From: Desulfovibrio aminophilus
GTDB taxonomy: Bacteria; Desulfobacterota; Desulfovibrionia; Desulfovibrionales; Desulfovibrionaceae
Reading direction: 5' to 3'
DNA length: 64,000 bases
NCBI RefSeq assembly: GCF_023660105.1
Contig: NZ_JAMHGA010000044.1
Span: 218,409-282,408, forward strand
How positions within the stretch are numbered: position 1 is the stretch's first letter; each line of letters opens with the position of its first letter. Positions 26,695 through 35,836 of the stretch are shown here, in pieces. The notes below the pieces were generated by a model. That model was not told where the DNA came from and did no database searches. It saw nothing but the letters and a program-made list of their open reading frames with translations. Both the position numbers and the translations under genes were made by a program.

Positions 26695-27759
26695 TTACTT
26701 CTGGTAGCCCCGGCCAGTGGTCTTGGCGTACTTGGCGCTCAGGCTCACGGCCTCGTCCAGGAGCTTGCGGGCGTCCTTGTAACCCTTGGACTCCATGTCC
26801 TTGACCCAAGCCTCGCGCAGGGGCGCGGTGGCCGCGATCCAGCGATCGCGCTCGGCATCGGGCAGAAGGTAGAAACCGTGGCCCACCTTGCGCAGCTTGG
26901 CCACGTCAGACACGGCGCCCTGGTCCAGGCTCACGCCGCTGCGCTTGGCCATGACCTCGCCGGTGGTCTTCTCGAAGGCGGCCCGATCCTTGTCGCTCAG
27001 GCTCTTCCAGACGTCATGGCTCATGCCGGCCCAGAAGGGATTGAGCAGGACGTCGCAGACCGTGGTGTACTTGGTGGCGTCGCTGATCTTGAAGGAGACG
27101 ATGGGGGCCAGAGGGCAGAGCACGCCGTCGGCCATGCCGCGCTCCAAGGCCAGATAGGTATCCGTGGGGCCGATCTGCACGGGATTGGCGCCCAGGGCCT
27201 TGATGATGTCGGCCGCCGAGCGGTTCCAGGCGATGATCTTCAGGCCCTGGGCGTCCTCAAGGGTCTTCACTTCCTTCTTGGTGGTGTGCAGCTGATACGT
27301 GGCGCTGGCCCACAACCAGAGGAGCTGGATGTCCTTGTATTCGGCCTGGATCTCGGGATGGTTCTTGTACAGCTCCCAGATGACCAGCGAGCCGCATTCG
27401 GCGCTCGGAGCCATGCCCGGCAATTCGAGCACGCTGCTCAGGGGAAATTTCCCGGGCGTCAGGCTCTGGCCGTTGCCGCCGATGCCGACCATGCCGGAGA
27501 TGGTGGCGTCATACAGGTCGTTGACCGGGCAGAGGGTGTTCGGGTTGAAGTAGGCGATCTCCACGTTCCCGCCGGTCAAGTCGGCCATTTCCTTGAACCA
27601 GGGGGTCCAGGCGTTGGCCACGGTGGGGTGGGTGTTCATGTAGATCGTGGACATGGGCAGTTCCAGCTTCTTGGCCAGAGCCACTGCACCCAACAGGAAG
27701 ACCGCCAGCAGGGCCGCCGTCAGTCCCCACATGGGGGCCTTTCTCATCCGCATCCTCAT
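26695..27759 (-). CDS. dctP: TRAP transporter substrate-binding protein
   Basis: 354 residues with a signal peptide ending GAVALA. The mature protein is a DctP-type solute receptor, with segments NPNTLCPVNDLYDATISGMVGIG, EDAQGLKIIAWNRSAADIIKALGANPV and TDTYLALERGMADGV. Family members usually bind a carboxylate with a conserved arginine, here probably in AWNRSA. It delivers ligand to the adjacent DctQM. It starts 69 bases after the phosphodiesterase gene, with a GAAGGAGAG ribosome site. Confidence 0.93.
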   Translation of the reverse strand: MRMRMRKAPMWGLTAALLAVFLLGAVALAKKLELPMSTIYMNTHPTVANAWTPWFKEMADLTGGNVEIAYFNPNTLCPVNDLYDATISGMVGIGGNGQSLTPGKFPLSSVLELPGMAPSAECGSLVIWELYKNHPEIQAEYKDIQLLWLWASATYQLHTTKKEVKTLEDAQGLKIIAWNRSAADIIKALGANPVQIGPTDTYLALERGMADGVLCPLAPIVSFKISDATKYTTVCDVLLNPFWAGMSHDVWKSLSDKDRAAFEKTTGEVMAKRSGVSLDQGAVSDVAKLRKVGHGFYLLPDAERDRWIAATAPLREAWVKDMESKGYKDARKLLDEAVSLSAKYAKTTGRGYQK

Positions 27760-27786
27760 CGCACTCTCCTTCCTCGATTGGGGTGT

Positions 27787-27811
27787 GCCCCGGGGCCTTC
27801 AGCCCCGGGGC
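27787..27811 (-). other. Intercistronic hairpin between the phosphodiesterase and dctP genes
   Basis: Perfect 10-base stem GCCCCGGGGC repeated in inverted orientation around CTTCA, with no T-run. It starts 28 bases before the dctP ATG, similar to the element between dctP and dctQM. Confidence 0.6.
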
Positions 27812-27828
27812 TTGTGTTCATCGTTCCG

Positions 27829-29802
27829 TCAGGCGCAGTCGTGATGGTCCCAGGGCTCGCGGCTGTCGCGCGACATGGCCGCCTCCATCCGCTTCAGGCC
27901 CTCGCGCAGCTTCTCCATTTCCTTATCCTTGAAATGAGGCTCACGCATGGCCTGATACAGAATGGCCCCCTCGCACTGCTCCGGCGCGGGAATGCAGAGC
28001 AGATAGCAGATCGTGGGGACCAAGTCCCACAACCAACAAGTGCGCTCCATCTTGTTGTTTTTCTTGATATTCGGCCCACTAAACAGAAGCAGCACCCCGA
28101 GTTTGCCGGGACCGGCCTCGGCTGTGGGCAGCATATGGCCATGCTGGGAGCCGAATTCCGGGTACAGGGCGTAGACCACATCGCCGATGCGGTCGCCGTG
28201 CAGCCCGAGGATGCGGGCGTCCTTCTTGGGCAGGGCCAGGGCCACGGGGCGCTTGCCGGTCTGGGGGTCGACGTAGGTCAGGAGCGCGTCGCAGATCTCG
28301 CGCTGGACCTTCTCGTAGTCCTCCGGCTCCACGATGCCGCCCGGATCACGACCCTTGAGGTTCACATAGACGTAGATCTCGCGCTGGGGCACGGCCTTGG
28401 AGCGGGCGTAGTCCGGCAGGTGCGTGCTCAGGGCCAGCACGTTGGACTCGCTCTCCATGGCCTTGCCCTCGGCCATGTAGGACAGCCCGGCGGGGCCCAG
28501 GGCCTTGTAGGGATCGAAGACCACCCCATCGGGCGTGGCGCCGTGGTCGGAGACCAGGACCACCAGGGTGTCCTTGTCCGCCTGGCTGAGCAGGCGGGCG
28601 AGCATGCGGTCCTCCACCTCGTAGATGCGCTTGTGCACGTCCCAGGCCTTCTCACGCTTCTCGGCGTCGTCGCTGACCATGTCCGTGAGCACGAGGTGGT
28701 ACATCCAGTCGATGGGATGGGAATGCATGTAAAAGAGATCCCACTCGTTGTTCTGCATGAGCGAGACCGCGACCTCGGCGTTCCAGGTGGAGAGGTTCTC
28801 GTTCATCTCCACGTAGGTGTCGTAGTCGATGGAGCCGAGCAGGCCCATGACCAGGCCGCCGGCCGCGTGGATGGCGCCCTTGGTGATGTCCGCGCCCTCG
28901 GCCTTGTCCAGGGGGTGGATCCAGTCGCCCTTGGTGGGCACCATGGCCCCGATGAGCAGCTTGAACTCACTGGCGTCGTCGGCCAGCGTGATGAGCTTGC
29001 AGCGGAAGAAGATCTCTTCCTTGCCGCCGTCCGCCATGGTGATCTCGGTCACGAGCTGGTCGCTCCACTGGCCCGGGGTAATGGTGCAGAGCACCTTGTC
29101 CGCGCCCTTGCCCGTGGCCAGCATGGCCTTGCCATACTCGCCGTCCTCGCCGGGCAGGAGCACCCACCAAGTGGCGGGGGCGATTTCGCGCTCGGCCCTG
29201 GGGAAGGGCATCTTGACCTCCATCTCCATGGGCGCGTTCCCCAGGTCCTCCACGCCGTCCCAGCCCTCGGCGTCCGTGAATTCGCCCCGGAAACCGTGGG
29301 GGTAGAGGTCGGTGGAGATGAGGGAGTCCTCGCAGAGGAAGTAGTTGGCGTTCAGCGACGGCAGCCCCTTGCGGCTCTCGCCCACGTGGAAGCCGTTGCC
29401 GCCCACGGTGATGCCCTTCTTCATCCGCGAGGGGGCCGATCCGGGGTAGGTCATGACGATGCACTTCTTCCCGGCCTTCTCGGCCGCCTCCCAGACGGTC
29501 TCGGCCTGGATGCGGTCGCGGTCCCAGTTCTGGGTGATGCTCTCGTTGCCGAGGGTGGCGCCCGGGGTATGGTTGTGGAAGTCCGTGATGCCGTGCGTGC
29601 CGTCGGTGGCTCCGGTGGCGATGACGGCCCAGTTCGGGGGGGTCACCGTGGGATAGGGCGCCAGGGCGTTCGCCGCCAGCGTGCCGCTCTCGAGGAGCTT
29701 CTTGAAGGTGGGCAATGCGCCTTCCTTCACATACTGCTCGATCAGATGCGGCTGGGCGCAATCCAATCCGATCACCATGACCTTTTTCGGAGTCTTAGCC
29801 AT
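27829..29802 (-). CDS. Alkaline phosphatase superfamily hydrolase (type I phosphodiesterase-like)
   Basis: 657 residues, no signal peptide, so cytoplasmic. Metal and nucleophile motifs of the phosphodiesterase/nucleotide pyrophosphatase branch are visible: VMVIGLDCA (Asp 14), the threonine nucleophile region PTVTPPNWAVIATG (Thr 54), SHPIDWMYH, LVVLVSDHGATPDG and SQHGHMLP. A cysteine/formylglycine sulfatase signature is absent. An insertion of about 200 residues (about 140-300) is unlike small family members. It is the first gene of a sigma-54-driven operon with a TRAP transporter, so its substrate may be an imported ester. The exact substrate is unknown. Confidence 0.82.
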   Translation of the reverse strand: MAKTPKKVMVIGLDCAQPHLIEQYVKEGALPTFKKLLESGTLAANALAPYPTVTPPNWAVIATGATDGTHGITDFHNHTPGATLGNESITQNWDRDRIQAETVWEAAEKAGKKCIVMTYPGSAPSRMKKGITVGGNGFHVGESRKGLPSLNANYFLCEDSLISTDLYPHGFRGEFTDAEGWDGVEDLGNAPMEMEVKMPFPRAEREIAPATWWVLLPGEDGEYGKAMLATGKGADKVLCTITPGQWSDQLVTEITMADGGKEEIFFRCKLITLADDASEFKLLIGAMVPTKGDWIHPLDKAEGADITKGAIHAAGGLVMGLLGSIDYDTYVEMNENLSTWNAEVAVSLMQNNEWDLFYMHSHPIDWMYHLVLTDMVSDDAEKREKAWDVHKRIYEVEDRMLARLLSQADKDTLVVLVSDHGATPDGVVFDPYKALGPAGLSYMAEGKAMESESNVLALSTHLPDYARSKAVPQREIYVYVNLKGRDPGGIVEPEDYEKVQREICDALLTYVDPQTGKRPVALALPKKDARILGLHGDRIGDVVYALYPEFGSQHGHMLPTAEAGPGKLGVLLLFSGPNIKKNNKMERTCWLWDLVPTICYLLCIPAPEQCEGAILYQAMREPHFKDKEMEKLREGLKRMEAAMSRDSREPWDHHDCA

Positions 29803-29899
29803 TTTCTACCCTTTTTTCAGTAGCATCGGTTGCTTTCCAAACCCGTCGAAGCGGCGGGTCTCCTCAGTCTTTTCCGCAGGAACATCCCACCAGCCTCAA

Positions 29900-29915
29900 A
29901 GCAATCAATGTGCCG
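29900..29915 (-). promoter_or_regulatory. Sigma-54 promoter of the phosphodiesterase-TRAP operon
   Basis: Minus strand CGGCACATTGATTGCT: GGCAC at -24, TTGCT at -12, exact spacing. It lies about 100 bases before the ATG at 29802. The 394-base gap 29803-30196 holds this promoter, the repeat at 30066 and another TTCGC-N10-GCGAA inverted repeat near 30000-30018, and no gene. Confidence 0.75.
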
Positions 29916-30065
29916 CTTTTCACATTGAGTTTAACACACCGTTTTTATTCAACTTAATTTCAAGCCCGCACTCCCGTGACGAAATGGCGTGGGACACATT
30001 CGCGCGGGTGCATGCGAAAGGGCTCAATTTTCCAAGAAAAATTCTCCCGCCCTCGATTGGGTCAC

Positions 30066-30075
30066 AATCGCGCAC
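30066..30075. promoter_or_regulatory. Candidate activator half-site shared with the OsmC promoter
   Basis: AATCGCGCAC, an exact 10-base match to the arm of the inverted repeat at 21582-21591, and placed about 150 bases upstream of the second sigma-54 promoter. Distance and sequence fit an enhancer for the same PAS-type activator. Confidence 0.45.
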
Positions 30076-30196
30076 CCAAACAAGAAAAAACAACATGCTA
30101 AAAATACTTACTTTTACCTCTCTGCGCTCACATATCTCAGCCCGCCGCGCGCTTCCGGGACACAACGCGTCGGCCCGGACGGCCGCAATCGCCCCC

Positions 30197-32503
30197 TCAC
30201 GACCGCATGGTCTCCACGATGCCGTTCAGGTCCTCCGAAAGGCCGCGCAGACGTTCGCCGATGGCCACGGCCCGCTCCATGGCCTCGGCCGTGTCGCGGG
30301 CGATGGACCGGACCGTGGCCGAGGTGCGGGCGATCTGCTCCGAGGCGGCGGACTGCTGCTCGGCGGCCGCGGCGATGGCCTGGGACTGGGCGGCCGCGGA
30401 CGATGCCTCGTCGAGGATCGCGCGCAGCGCCTCGCCCGCCTGACGGCTCAGGCTTCCACCGGTCTCCACGGCCCGGACCGCCGCATTCATGGCCGCGTCA
30501 CATTGACCCACCGCCTCTTCAATGGCCCCGGTGGAGCGCGCCACCTGCTTGGTGGCGTCGGTGGTCTTCTCGGCCAGTTTGCGCACCTCTCCGGCCACCA
30601 CGGCGAAGCCTCGTCCGGCGTCGCCCGCGCGGGCGGCCTCGATGGCCGCGTTCAGGGCCAGCAGGTTCGTCTGGTCCGCGATGTCGTCGATGACGCCGAG
30701 GATGGCCGCGATCTCGTGGGCCTGTTCCCCCAGGCGGCCGAGGTTCTCGGCCACTCCGGCGAAGGCCGCGCGCACGGATTCGATGGCCTGGTCCGTCTCC
30801 CGGGCCACCGCCGCGCCACGCTCGCCCTCCTCGCGGACCCGTTCGGACTGGGCGGCGGACATCGAGGCGCTGCGGCTCACTTCCAGGATCGAGGCGTTCA
30901 TCTGCTCCACGGCCGTGGCCGTCTCCTCGGTGCGCACGCGCTGCTCCGACGCGCCCCGGCCGGCCACTTCCACCTGCTCGCCCAGGCTGCGGGACTCCTC
31001 GCCCAACCGGCAAACCACCTCGCGAGCCTGTTCCGCGGCCCGGGCGATGACCGAGCCCTGGGCCTCGATGCGCGCCTGCTGCTCCCGCAAGGTGGTGATC
31101 TCGAACCAGAGGGCGATGGAACCGAACAGCTCGCCGTCCTCTCCGAGAATCGGCGCGGTGGTGGCCTCCACCACCCGCTTCTCCCCGGACGGGGTGGTGA
31201 ACGCCAGCTCCCGGTCGTTGCGGGCCTTGTCGCGCAGGGCCAGACAGAGCAGGGTCTCCTGGCCCTCCTTGCCGAACACGAAGCGGCTGGAACTCCAGCC
31301 CAGGTAGTCCCCGGGCGCTCCCGGCTTGCCCATGGCCCCGAGCATCTCCTTGTTGGTGAAGATGAGCCGGTCTTCCGGGTCCACGATGCTCACCGGGACC
31401 GGCAGGCAGTTCAGCACGCCCTGGGAGAACCCGAGCCGCGCGCGGAGCATGGCCGACATGCGCAGCACGTTCTCCTTGAGTTCATCGAATTCGGACCGAT
31501 AGGAGCCCCCGATCCGCGCATCCAGGTCGCCGTCGGCCACGGCCCGGGAATAGTCCCGGATGGCCAGCACGGGCGCGAGGACCAGCCGCCGGATGAGCAG
31601 CCAGAGCCCGCCGCAGAGCAGGATGAGCAGGAGCAGAGCCGCCGCGCCCAGGGCCGTGCGCAGCACGCCCAGTCCGCTCAGCAGGTCGGCCCGGACCGCG
31701 CCCACCCAGACCGTCCAGCCCAGGGCGTCCAAGGGAGTGGCGGCGTAGATGGTCGCCACGCCCCGCCAATCGCACTCCAGCCCCCCGGCCACCTCCCGCG
31801 CCCCGGCGAGCACGGCCGGGGTCAGGCCGGGCTGGAGCGCCAGGTTCGCGTCCGGGTGCGCCACGATCCGGCACGTCCCGTCCTGGACAAAGGCATGGCC
31901 CGAGGCCCCGATCCGCACGGGCAGCACGAAACGCTCCGCGAAACGCGACCAGTCCAGCAGGCAGCCCACGCCGCCGATCACCCGGCCCTTGTCCAGGAGC
32001 GGCCGGCCCAGGCCCAAGACCCATCCCTCGACCCCGCCGACGCGCTCCACTCCGCCGCCGATGAACGGCTCGTCCCGGCTCACGGCCTGAAACAGCGGCG
32101 TGTCCGCCACCGACGTCCCGCGCAGGTCCTCGCCGCCCGGGCCGCGCCCGGCCACCACCTCGCCCTTGGCGTTGAACACGTACAGGGCGAGAAAACGCGG
32201 ATCGCGGCCGAGCACGCCTTTCAGGAACTCGTCGGCAAAGGGCACGGGAGTGGGATGATAGTGGACGGCGCTCACCAGGGTGGGCTGGGCCGCATACTGC
32301 TCCATGTCCGCCTGGGCGGACTCCAGATAGAGGTCCAGGGCCGAGCGGATACGCTCGCCGCTCTGGCGCATGAGCCCCACCTGCTGGTCCAGGAGGAAGG
32401 CCGACAACCGGTTTTCAAGGACCAGGGCGAACCCGGCCAGGCCACAGAAGACGATCAGGAACACGGACAGAAGCAAGACCCAGCGGGCCGACAGTTTTCT
32501 CAT
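30197..32503 (-). CDS. Methyl-accepting chemotaxis protein with periplasmic sensor and PAS domain
   Basis: 768 residues. Membrane helix at about 7-27, a large periplasmic dCache-like sensor (about 30-280), a second helix (about 285-310), a HAMP segment ([22 protein letters not shown]), a PAS domain ([22 protein letters not shown]) and a coiled-coil signalling domain. The signalling hairpin tip region [43 protein letters not shown] is canonical. I chose the ATG at 32503 because GAGGGG precedes it and the helix follows at once. It signals through CheA/CheW, which are not in the window. The ligand is unknown. Confidence 0.93.
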   Translation of the reverse strand: MRKLSARWVLLLSVFLIVFCGLAGFALVLENRLSAFLLDQQVGLMRQSGERIRSALDLYLESAQADMEQYAAQPTLVSAVHYHPTPVPFADEFLKGVLGRDPRFLALYVFNAKGEVVAGRGPGGEDLRGTSVADTPLFQAVSRDEPFIGGGVERVGGVEGWVLGLGRPLLDKGRVIGGVGCLLDWSRFAERFVLPVRIGASGHAFVQDGTCRIVAHPDANLALQPGLTPAVLAGAREVAGGLECDWRGVATIYAATPLDALGWTVWVGAVRADLLSGLGVLRTALGAAALLLLILLCGGLWLLIRRLVLAPVLAIRDYSRAVADGDLDARIGGSYRSEFDELKENVLRMSAMLRARLGFSQGVLNCLPVPVSIVDPEDRLIFTNKEMLGAMGKPGAPGDYLGWSSSRFVFGKEGQETLLCLALRDKARNDRELAFTTPSGEKRVVEATTAPILGEDGELFGSIALWFEITTLREQQARIEAQGSVIARAAEQAREVVCRLGEESRSLGEQVEVAGRGASEQRVRTEETATAVEQMNASILEVSRSASMSAAQSERVREEGERGAAVARETDQAIESVRAAFAGVAENLGRLGEQAHEIAAILGVIDDIADQTNLLALNAAIEAARAGDAGRGFAVVAGEVRKLAEKTTDATKQVARSTGAIEEAVGQCDAAMNAAVRAVETGGSLSRQAGEALRAILDEASSAAAQSQAIAAAAEQQSAASEQIARTSATVRSIARDTAEAMERAVAIGERLRGLSEDLNGIVETMRS

Positions 32504-32792
32504 GCAACCCCTCGTCATGCGGAATTCCAGCAAGCATGCGGGGATGGAGAGCTTCAAAGTCCGTGCCCAAAAATTAATTTCTTTATTTTCAATATATTAA
32601 AGCGACAACATAAAAAAGGGCGCGGGACGGAAACGTCCCAAGCCGTCTGCCGGAGTCTCGTTCCACACTGAAATAACAGACAAAGGACACCCAGAGACAC
32701 AAACGCCCACCCGGCGCAAAACGGCCGATGCGGCGGGCCGTGCCGAAGTCGGTTCCAGGCCGCCGGGAACTGCCCCCCAGAGGCGGGAGTCC

Positions 32793-32806
32793 ACAAGACG
32801 CCTTGT
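32793..32806. promoter_or_regulatory. Palindromic enhancer site 1 upstream of amiF
   Basis: ACAAGACGCCTTGT, flanked as CC...GC: two 5-base arms facing across 4 bases. It lies 137 bases upstream of the amiF sigma-54 promoter. The same ACAA-N6-TTGT pattern occurs before the fmdB and CxxC-protein promoters. Confidence 0.65.
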
Positions 32807-32863
32807 GCGCCTCCCGAGCCCGCCGCTCCGCTTGGCTTTTCCCCTTCCCCCTGCTGCGGCCCC

Positions 32864-32877
32864 ACAAGAAGGATTGT
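32864..32877. promoter_or_regulatory. Palindromic enhancer site 2 upstream of amiF
   Basis: ACAAGAAGGATTGT, flanked by C and G, giving CACAA-N6-TTGTG. It lies 66 bases upstream of the amiF promoter and 71 bases from site 1, about seven helical turns. Confidence 0.6.
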
Positions 32878-32942
32878 GCTCCGTCCGCCGCCACCTCAAA
32901 AAAATAACCAATAAAATTAAAGTATTATAATCATAAATCGAC

Positions 32943-32958
32943 TGGCACGCTTGTGGCT
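32943..32958 (+). promoter_or_regulatory. Sigma-54 promoter of amiF
   Basis: TGGCACGCTTGTGGCT: a perfect -24 TGGCACG and the GC of the -12 element at exact spacing. The same 17 bases (with the next A) occur before fmdB. The promoter contains the enhancer half-site CTTGTG. The 536-base gap 32504-33039 holds this promoter, two enhancer palindromes and a 14-base palindrome TGACTGGCCAGTCA at 32975-32988; no gene was seen. Confidence 0.85.
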
Positions 32959-33039
32959 ATCCAGACTCCAACACTGACTGGCCAGTCATGACGGAAGAAA
33001 GAAGCGCGACTGAACGCACCAACCACTGGAGGTAACGCA

Positions 33040-34044
33040 ATGGGTAGCATCGGAAGTATCAGCAGACCGAGCGAAGGCATGTTGATGGGCCTGGTCCAGT
33101 ACCCCGTCCCGGTCATCAACTCCCGCAAGGAGATCGAGGCCAGCATCGACCGCATCTGCGCCGCCACCGCCGCCACCAAGGCCGGCTACCCCGGCATGGA
33201 TCTCATCGTGTGGCCGGAATACAGCAGCCAGGGCCTGAACACCAAGAAGTGGGTCACCGACGAGTTCCTGCTCGACGTCGAGGGCCCCCTGTTCCAGCGC
33301 TACGCCCAGACCTGCAAGGAGAACGACATCTGGGGCGTGTTCTCCATCATGGAGCGCAACCCGAACAAGAACCAGATGCCCTACAACACCGCGGTCATCT
33401 TCAACAACAAGGGCGAGCTCGCCCTGAAGTACCGCAAGCTGAACCCCTGGGTTCCGATCGAGCCCTGGATGCCCGGCGACCTCGGCCAGCCCGTGTGCGA
33501 CGGCCCCGGCGGCAGCAAGCTGTCGATCTGCATCTGCCACGACGGAATGTTCCCGGAGCAGGCCCGCGAGGCGGCCTACAACGGCTGCAACGTCTACATC
33601 CGCATCTCCGGCTACAGCACCCAGGTCAACGAGCAGTGGATCCTGACCAACCGCTCCAACGCCTGGCACAACCTGATGTACACCGCCGCGGTCAACCTGG
33701 CCGGGTACGACGGCGTCTTCTACTACTTCGGCGAAGGCCAGATCTGCAACTTCGACGGCACGACCCTGGTCCAGGGCCACCGCAACCCGTGGGAAATCGT
33801 GACCGGCGAAGTGTTCCCCAAGATGGCCGACCAGGCCCGCACGGACTGGGGTCTGGAGAACAACATCTTCAACGTCGGCAACCGCGGCTACGTGGCCCAG
33901 CCCGGCGGCGTGCGCGAGTGCCCCTACAACTGGGTCAAGGACTTCGCCAAGGGCAAGTACCACCTGCCTTGGGAAGACAAGATCAAGATCAAGGACGGCA
34001 CGATCTACGGCTACCCCACCACCGGCGGTCGCTTCGGCCTGTAA
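33040..34044 (+). CDS. amiF: Formamidase
   Basis: 334 residues, cytoplasmic nitrilase-fold enzyme hydrolysing formamide to formate and ammonia. From memory it is close to Helicobacter pylori AmiF along its whole length (MGSIGS start, [28 protein letters not shown], end [11 protein letters not shown]). The catalytic triad sits at the family positions Glu 60, Lys 133 and Cys 166. A GGAGG ribosome site precedes the ATG. A sigma-54 promoter with two enhancer palindromes lies upstream and a terminator follows, so it can be expressed alone. Downstream are an OFA-type carrier, fmdB and a urea transporter, which together suggest use of short amides and urea as nitrogen sources. Confidence 0.95.
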   Translation: MGSIGSISRPSEGMLMGLVQYPVPVINSRKEIEASIDRICAATAATKAGYPGMDLIVWPEYSSQGLNTKKWVTDEFLLDVEGPLFQRYAQTCKENDIWGVFSIMERNPNKNQMPYNTAVIFNNKGELALKYRKLNPWVPIEPWMPGDLGQPVCDGPGGSKLSICICHDGMFPEQAREAAYNGCNVYIRISGYSTQVNEQWILTNRSNAWHNLMYTAAVNLAGYDGVFYYFGEGQICNFDGTTLVQGHRNPWEIVTGEVFPKMADQARTDWGLENNIFNVGNRGYVAQPGGVRECPYNWVKDFAKGKYHLPWEDKIKIKDGTIYGYPTTGGRFGL

Positions 34045-34075
34045 TCGTCCAGGCCCCTGCAACGTGTCTTGTCGA

Positions 34076-34099
34076 GGCGGCCGGAAACGGCCGCCTTTT
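34076..34099 (+). terminator. Terminator or attenuator after amiF
   Basis: GGCGGCCG - GAAA - CGGCCGCC followed by TTTT, 32 bases after the amiF stop codon. The OFA-carrier gene begins 91 bases later, so this may allow partial read-through. Confidence 0.8.
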
Positions 34100-34189
34100 C
34101 ACTCCCAGCAGCATCAGCGGCCCGGGGCTCCGGCCGAGACCGACGGCGAGGTCGGAGCCCCCAAGAACGGCCGCACAGGAGAGATCGGA

Positions 34190-35458
34190 ATGGAAAAGGT
34201 CAAAAACCGCTGGCTCATAGCCGCATCGGCCGTGGGCATCCACATATCCATCGGCTCGGTCTACGCCTACAGCGTCATGACCCTGCCGCTCAAACAGCTC
34301 CACGGCTGGCAGAAGAGCGACATCACCATGGCCTTCAGCCTGGCCATCCTCTTCCTCGGGTTTTCGGCCGCCTTCCTCGGCCGGACCGTGGAGAAGATGG
34401 GCCCGCGCAAGTCCGGCCGCCTCGCGGCCATCTTCTATTCCAGCGGCATCATGGGCTCGGGCCTGGCGGTCTACCTCGGATCGCTGCCCCTGTTCCTGAT
34501 CTGCTACGGAGTGATCGGCGGCATCGGCCTCGGCGTGGGCTACATCACCCCGGTTTCGACCCTGGTGAAGTGGTTCCCGGACCGCCGCGGCCTGGCCACC
34601 GGCATGGCCATCATGGGCTTCGGCTTCGCGGCCATGGTCTTCGGCCCCATCATGGCCAAGCTGTTCCTGCTCATGGACATCTGGAAGGTCTACTTCCTGC
34701 TCGGCGCCATCTACTTCTGCCTCATCTTCGCCTCCTCGCTGTACATCGCCCCGCCGCCCGCCGGCTGGCTGCCCCCGGGCTATGCCGCCGCGACCAGCGA
34801 GCCCGGCCGCAAGGTCATCAAGAAGGACCTGGCCCAGCTCACCGTGGCCGAGGCCCTGCGCACCAAGCGCTTCTACTGCATGTGGGTCATGCTCTTCATC
34901 AACATCACCTGCGGCATCGCCCTGATCTCCGTGGCCTCGCCCATGGCCCAGGAGGTGGTCGGGCTCTCGCCCATGCAGGCGGCCACCATGGTGGGCCTCA
35001 TGGGCCTGTTCAACGGCGGCGGCCGCATCGGCTGGGCCAGCTTCTCCGACTACCTGGGCCGGGCGCGCACCTTCATGGCCTTCTTCATCATCCAGGTCTT
35101 CGCCTTCCTGGCCCTGACCAAGGTGAGCCACCCGTTCGCCTTCCAGGCCCTCATCTTCGTCATCCTGACCTGCTACGGGGGCGGCTTCTCGACCCTGCCG
35201 GCCTTCCTGGGCGACATGTTCGGCACCAAACAGCTCGGCACCATCCACGGGTATGAGCTGACGGCCTGGGGCCTGGCGGGAATGGTCGGCCCGTCCATCG
35301 TGACCCGCGTCCTGGAGGCCACCGGCAGCTACAGCGCCACCCTGTACATCTTCGCCGGATTCCTGGCCTTCGCCCTGCTCGTCACCTTCCTCCTGGCCCA
35401 CGACCTGCGGCTCAAGCGGCGGTTCTACGCCCAGCAGGCGGCCCAGGAAGCCTCCTGA
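34190..35458 (+). CDS. OFA-family MFS transporter (oxalate:formate antiporter-like)
   Basis: 422 residues with 12 hydrophobic helices. The N-terminal helix (NRWLIAASAVGIHISIGSVYAYSV) and the signature GLGVGYITPVSTLVKWFPDRRGLATGMAIMGFGF are typical of the OFA family, which carries small carboxylates such as oxalate, formate or lactate. Motif-A-like GRTVEKMGPRKSG is present. The ATG at 34190 follows AGGAGAG; the longer upstream reading overlaps the amiF terminator. Next to a formamidase, formate export or exchange is a sensible but unproven role. Confidence 0.87.
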   Translation: MEKVKNRWLIAASAVGIHISIGSVYAYSVMTLPLKQLHGWQKSDITMAFSLAILFLGFSAAFLGRTVEKMGPRKSGRLAAIFYSSGIMGSGLAVYLGSLPLFLICYGVIGGIGLGVGYITPVSTLVKWFPDRRGLATGMAIMGFGFAAMVFGPIMAKLFLLMDIWKVYFLLGAIYFCLIFASSLYIAPPPAGWLPPGYAAATSEPGRKVIKKDLAQLTVAEALRTKRFYCMWVMLFINITCGIALISVASPMAQEVVGLSPMQAATMVGLMGLFNGGGRIGWASFSDYLGRARTFMAFFIIQVFAFLALTKVSHPFAFQALIFVILTCYGGGFSTLPAFLGDMFGTKQLGTIHGYELTAWGLAGMVGPSIVTRVLEATGSYSATLYIFAGFLAFALLVTFLLAHDLRLKRRFYAQQAAQEAS

Positions 35459-35696
35459 AACGCATCCAGCGGCCGCACGGCGAAACAACCCGAAAAGGCT
35501 GTCCCATGAACCCGCGCGACGCCAACGAACGGTTCAGCCGCACCCGGCCGGGCCGTTCCCCTTCCCTCCAGTCCCGGCCGGTCCCCGGCCGGGACCATGG
35601 ACGGACGCCGGGAACTCCCACCCGGTTCCCGGTGGCGCGGGCAAACGGGAAAACGGCCCTGGCCGCTCCCGGACGGGCCGTCCGGGGTTTACGGCA

Positions 35697-35710
35697 ACAA
35701 GCGCGCTTGT
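35697..35710. promoter_or_regulatory. Palindromic enhancer site upstream of fmdB
   Basis: ACAAGCGCGCTTGT, a perfect 14-base palindrome, 77 bases upstream of the fmdB sigma-54 promoter. It matches the ACAAG-N4-CTTGT pattern upstream of amiF. Confidence 0.7.
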
Positions 35711-35786
35711 GGGACCCGATCCCGGACCATACGCGCCGCGCCGAAAAAATACGCATGAATCAGGCACGTTACCACGCCTCCAACAA

Positions 35787-35802
35787 TGGCACGCTTGTGG
35801 CT
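35787..35802 (+). promoter_or_regulatory. Sigma-54 promoter of fmdB and the urea transporter
   Basis: TGGCACGCTTGTGGCT, identical to the amiF promoter over 17 bases including the following A. It lies 35 bases before the fmdB ATG. The 378-base gap 35459-35836 otherwise holds the enhancer palindrome and repeated GGCCGG-rich sequence; the open readings in it lack ribosome sites and family resemblance. Confidence 0.85.
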
Positions 35803-35836
35803 ACCGGCAAGCACGACGAACCAAAGGAGCGCCACC

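Noticed and set aside
29681..32671. 996-codon plus-strand frame opposite the chemoreceptor
   Set aside because: Antisense of a clear methyl-accepting chemotaxis protein and full of histidine/proline/arginine shadow composition.
32554..32911. Short minus-strand frames upstream of the chemoreceptor
   Set aside because: They overlap the enhancer palindromes of amiF, lack ribosome sites, and have no recognisable domain.
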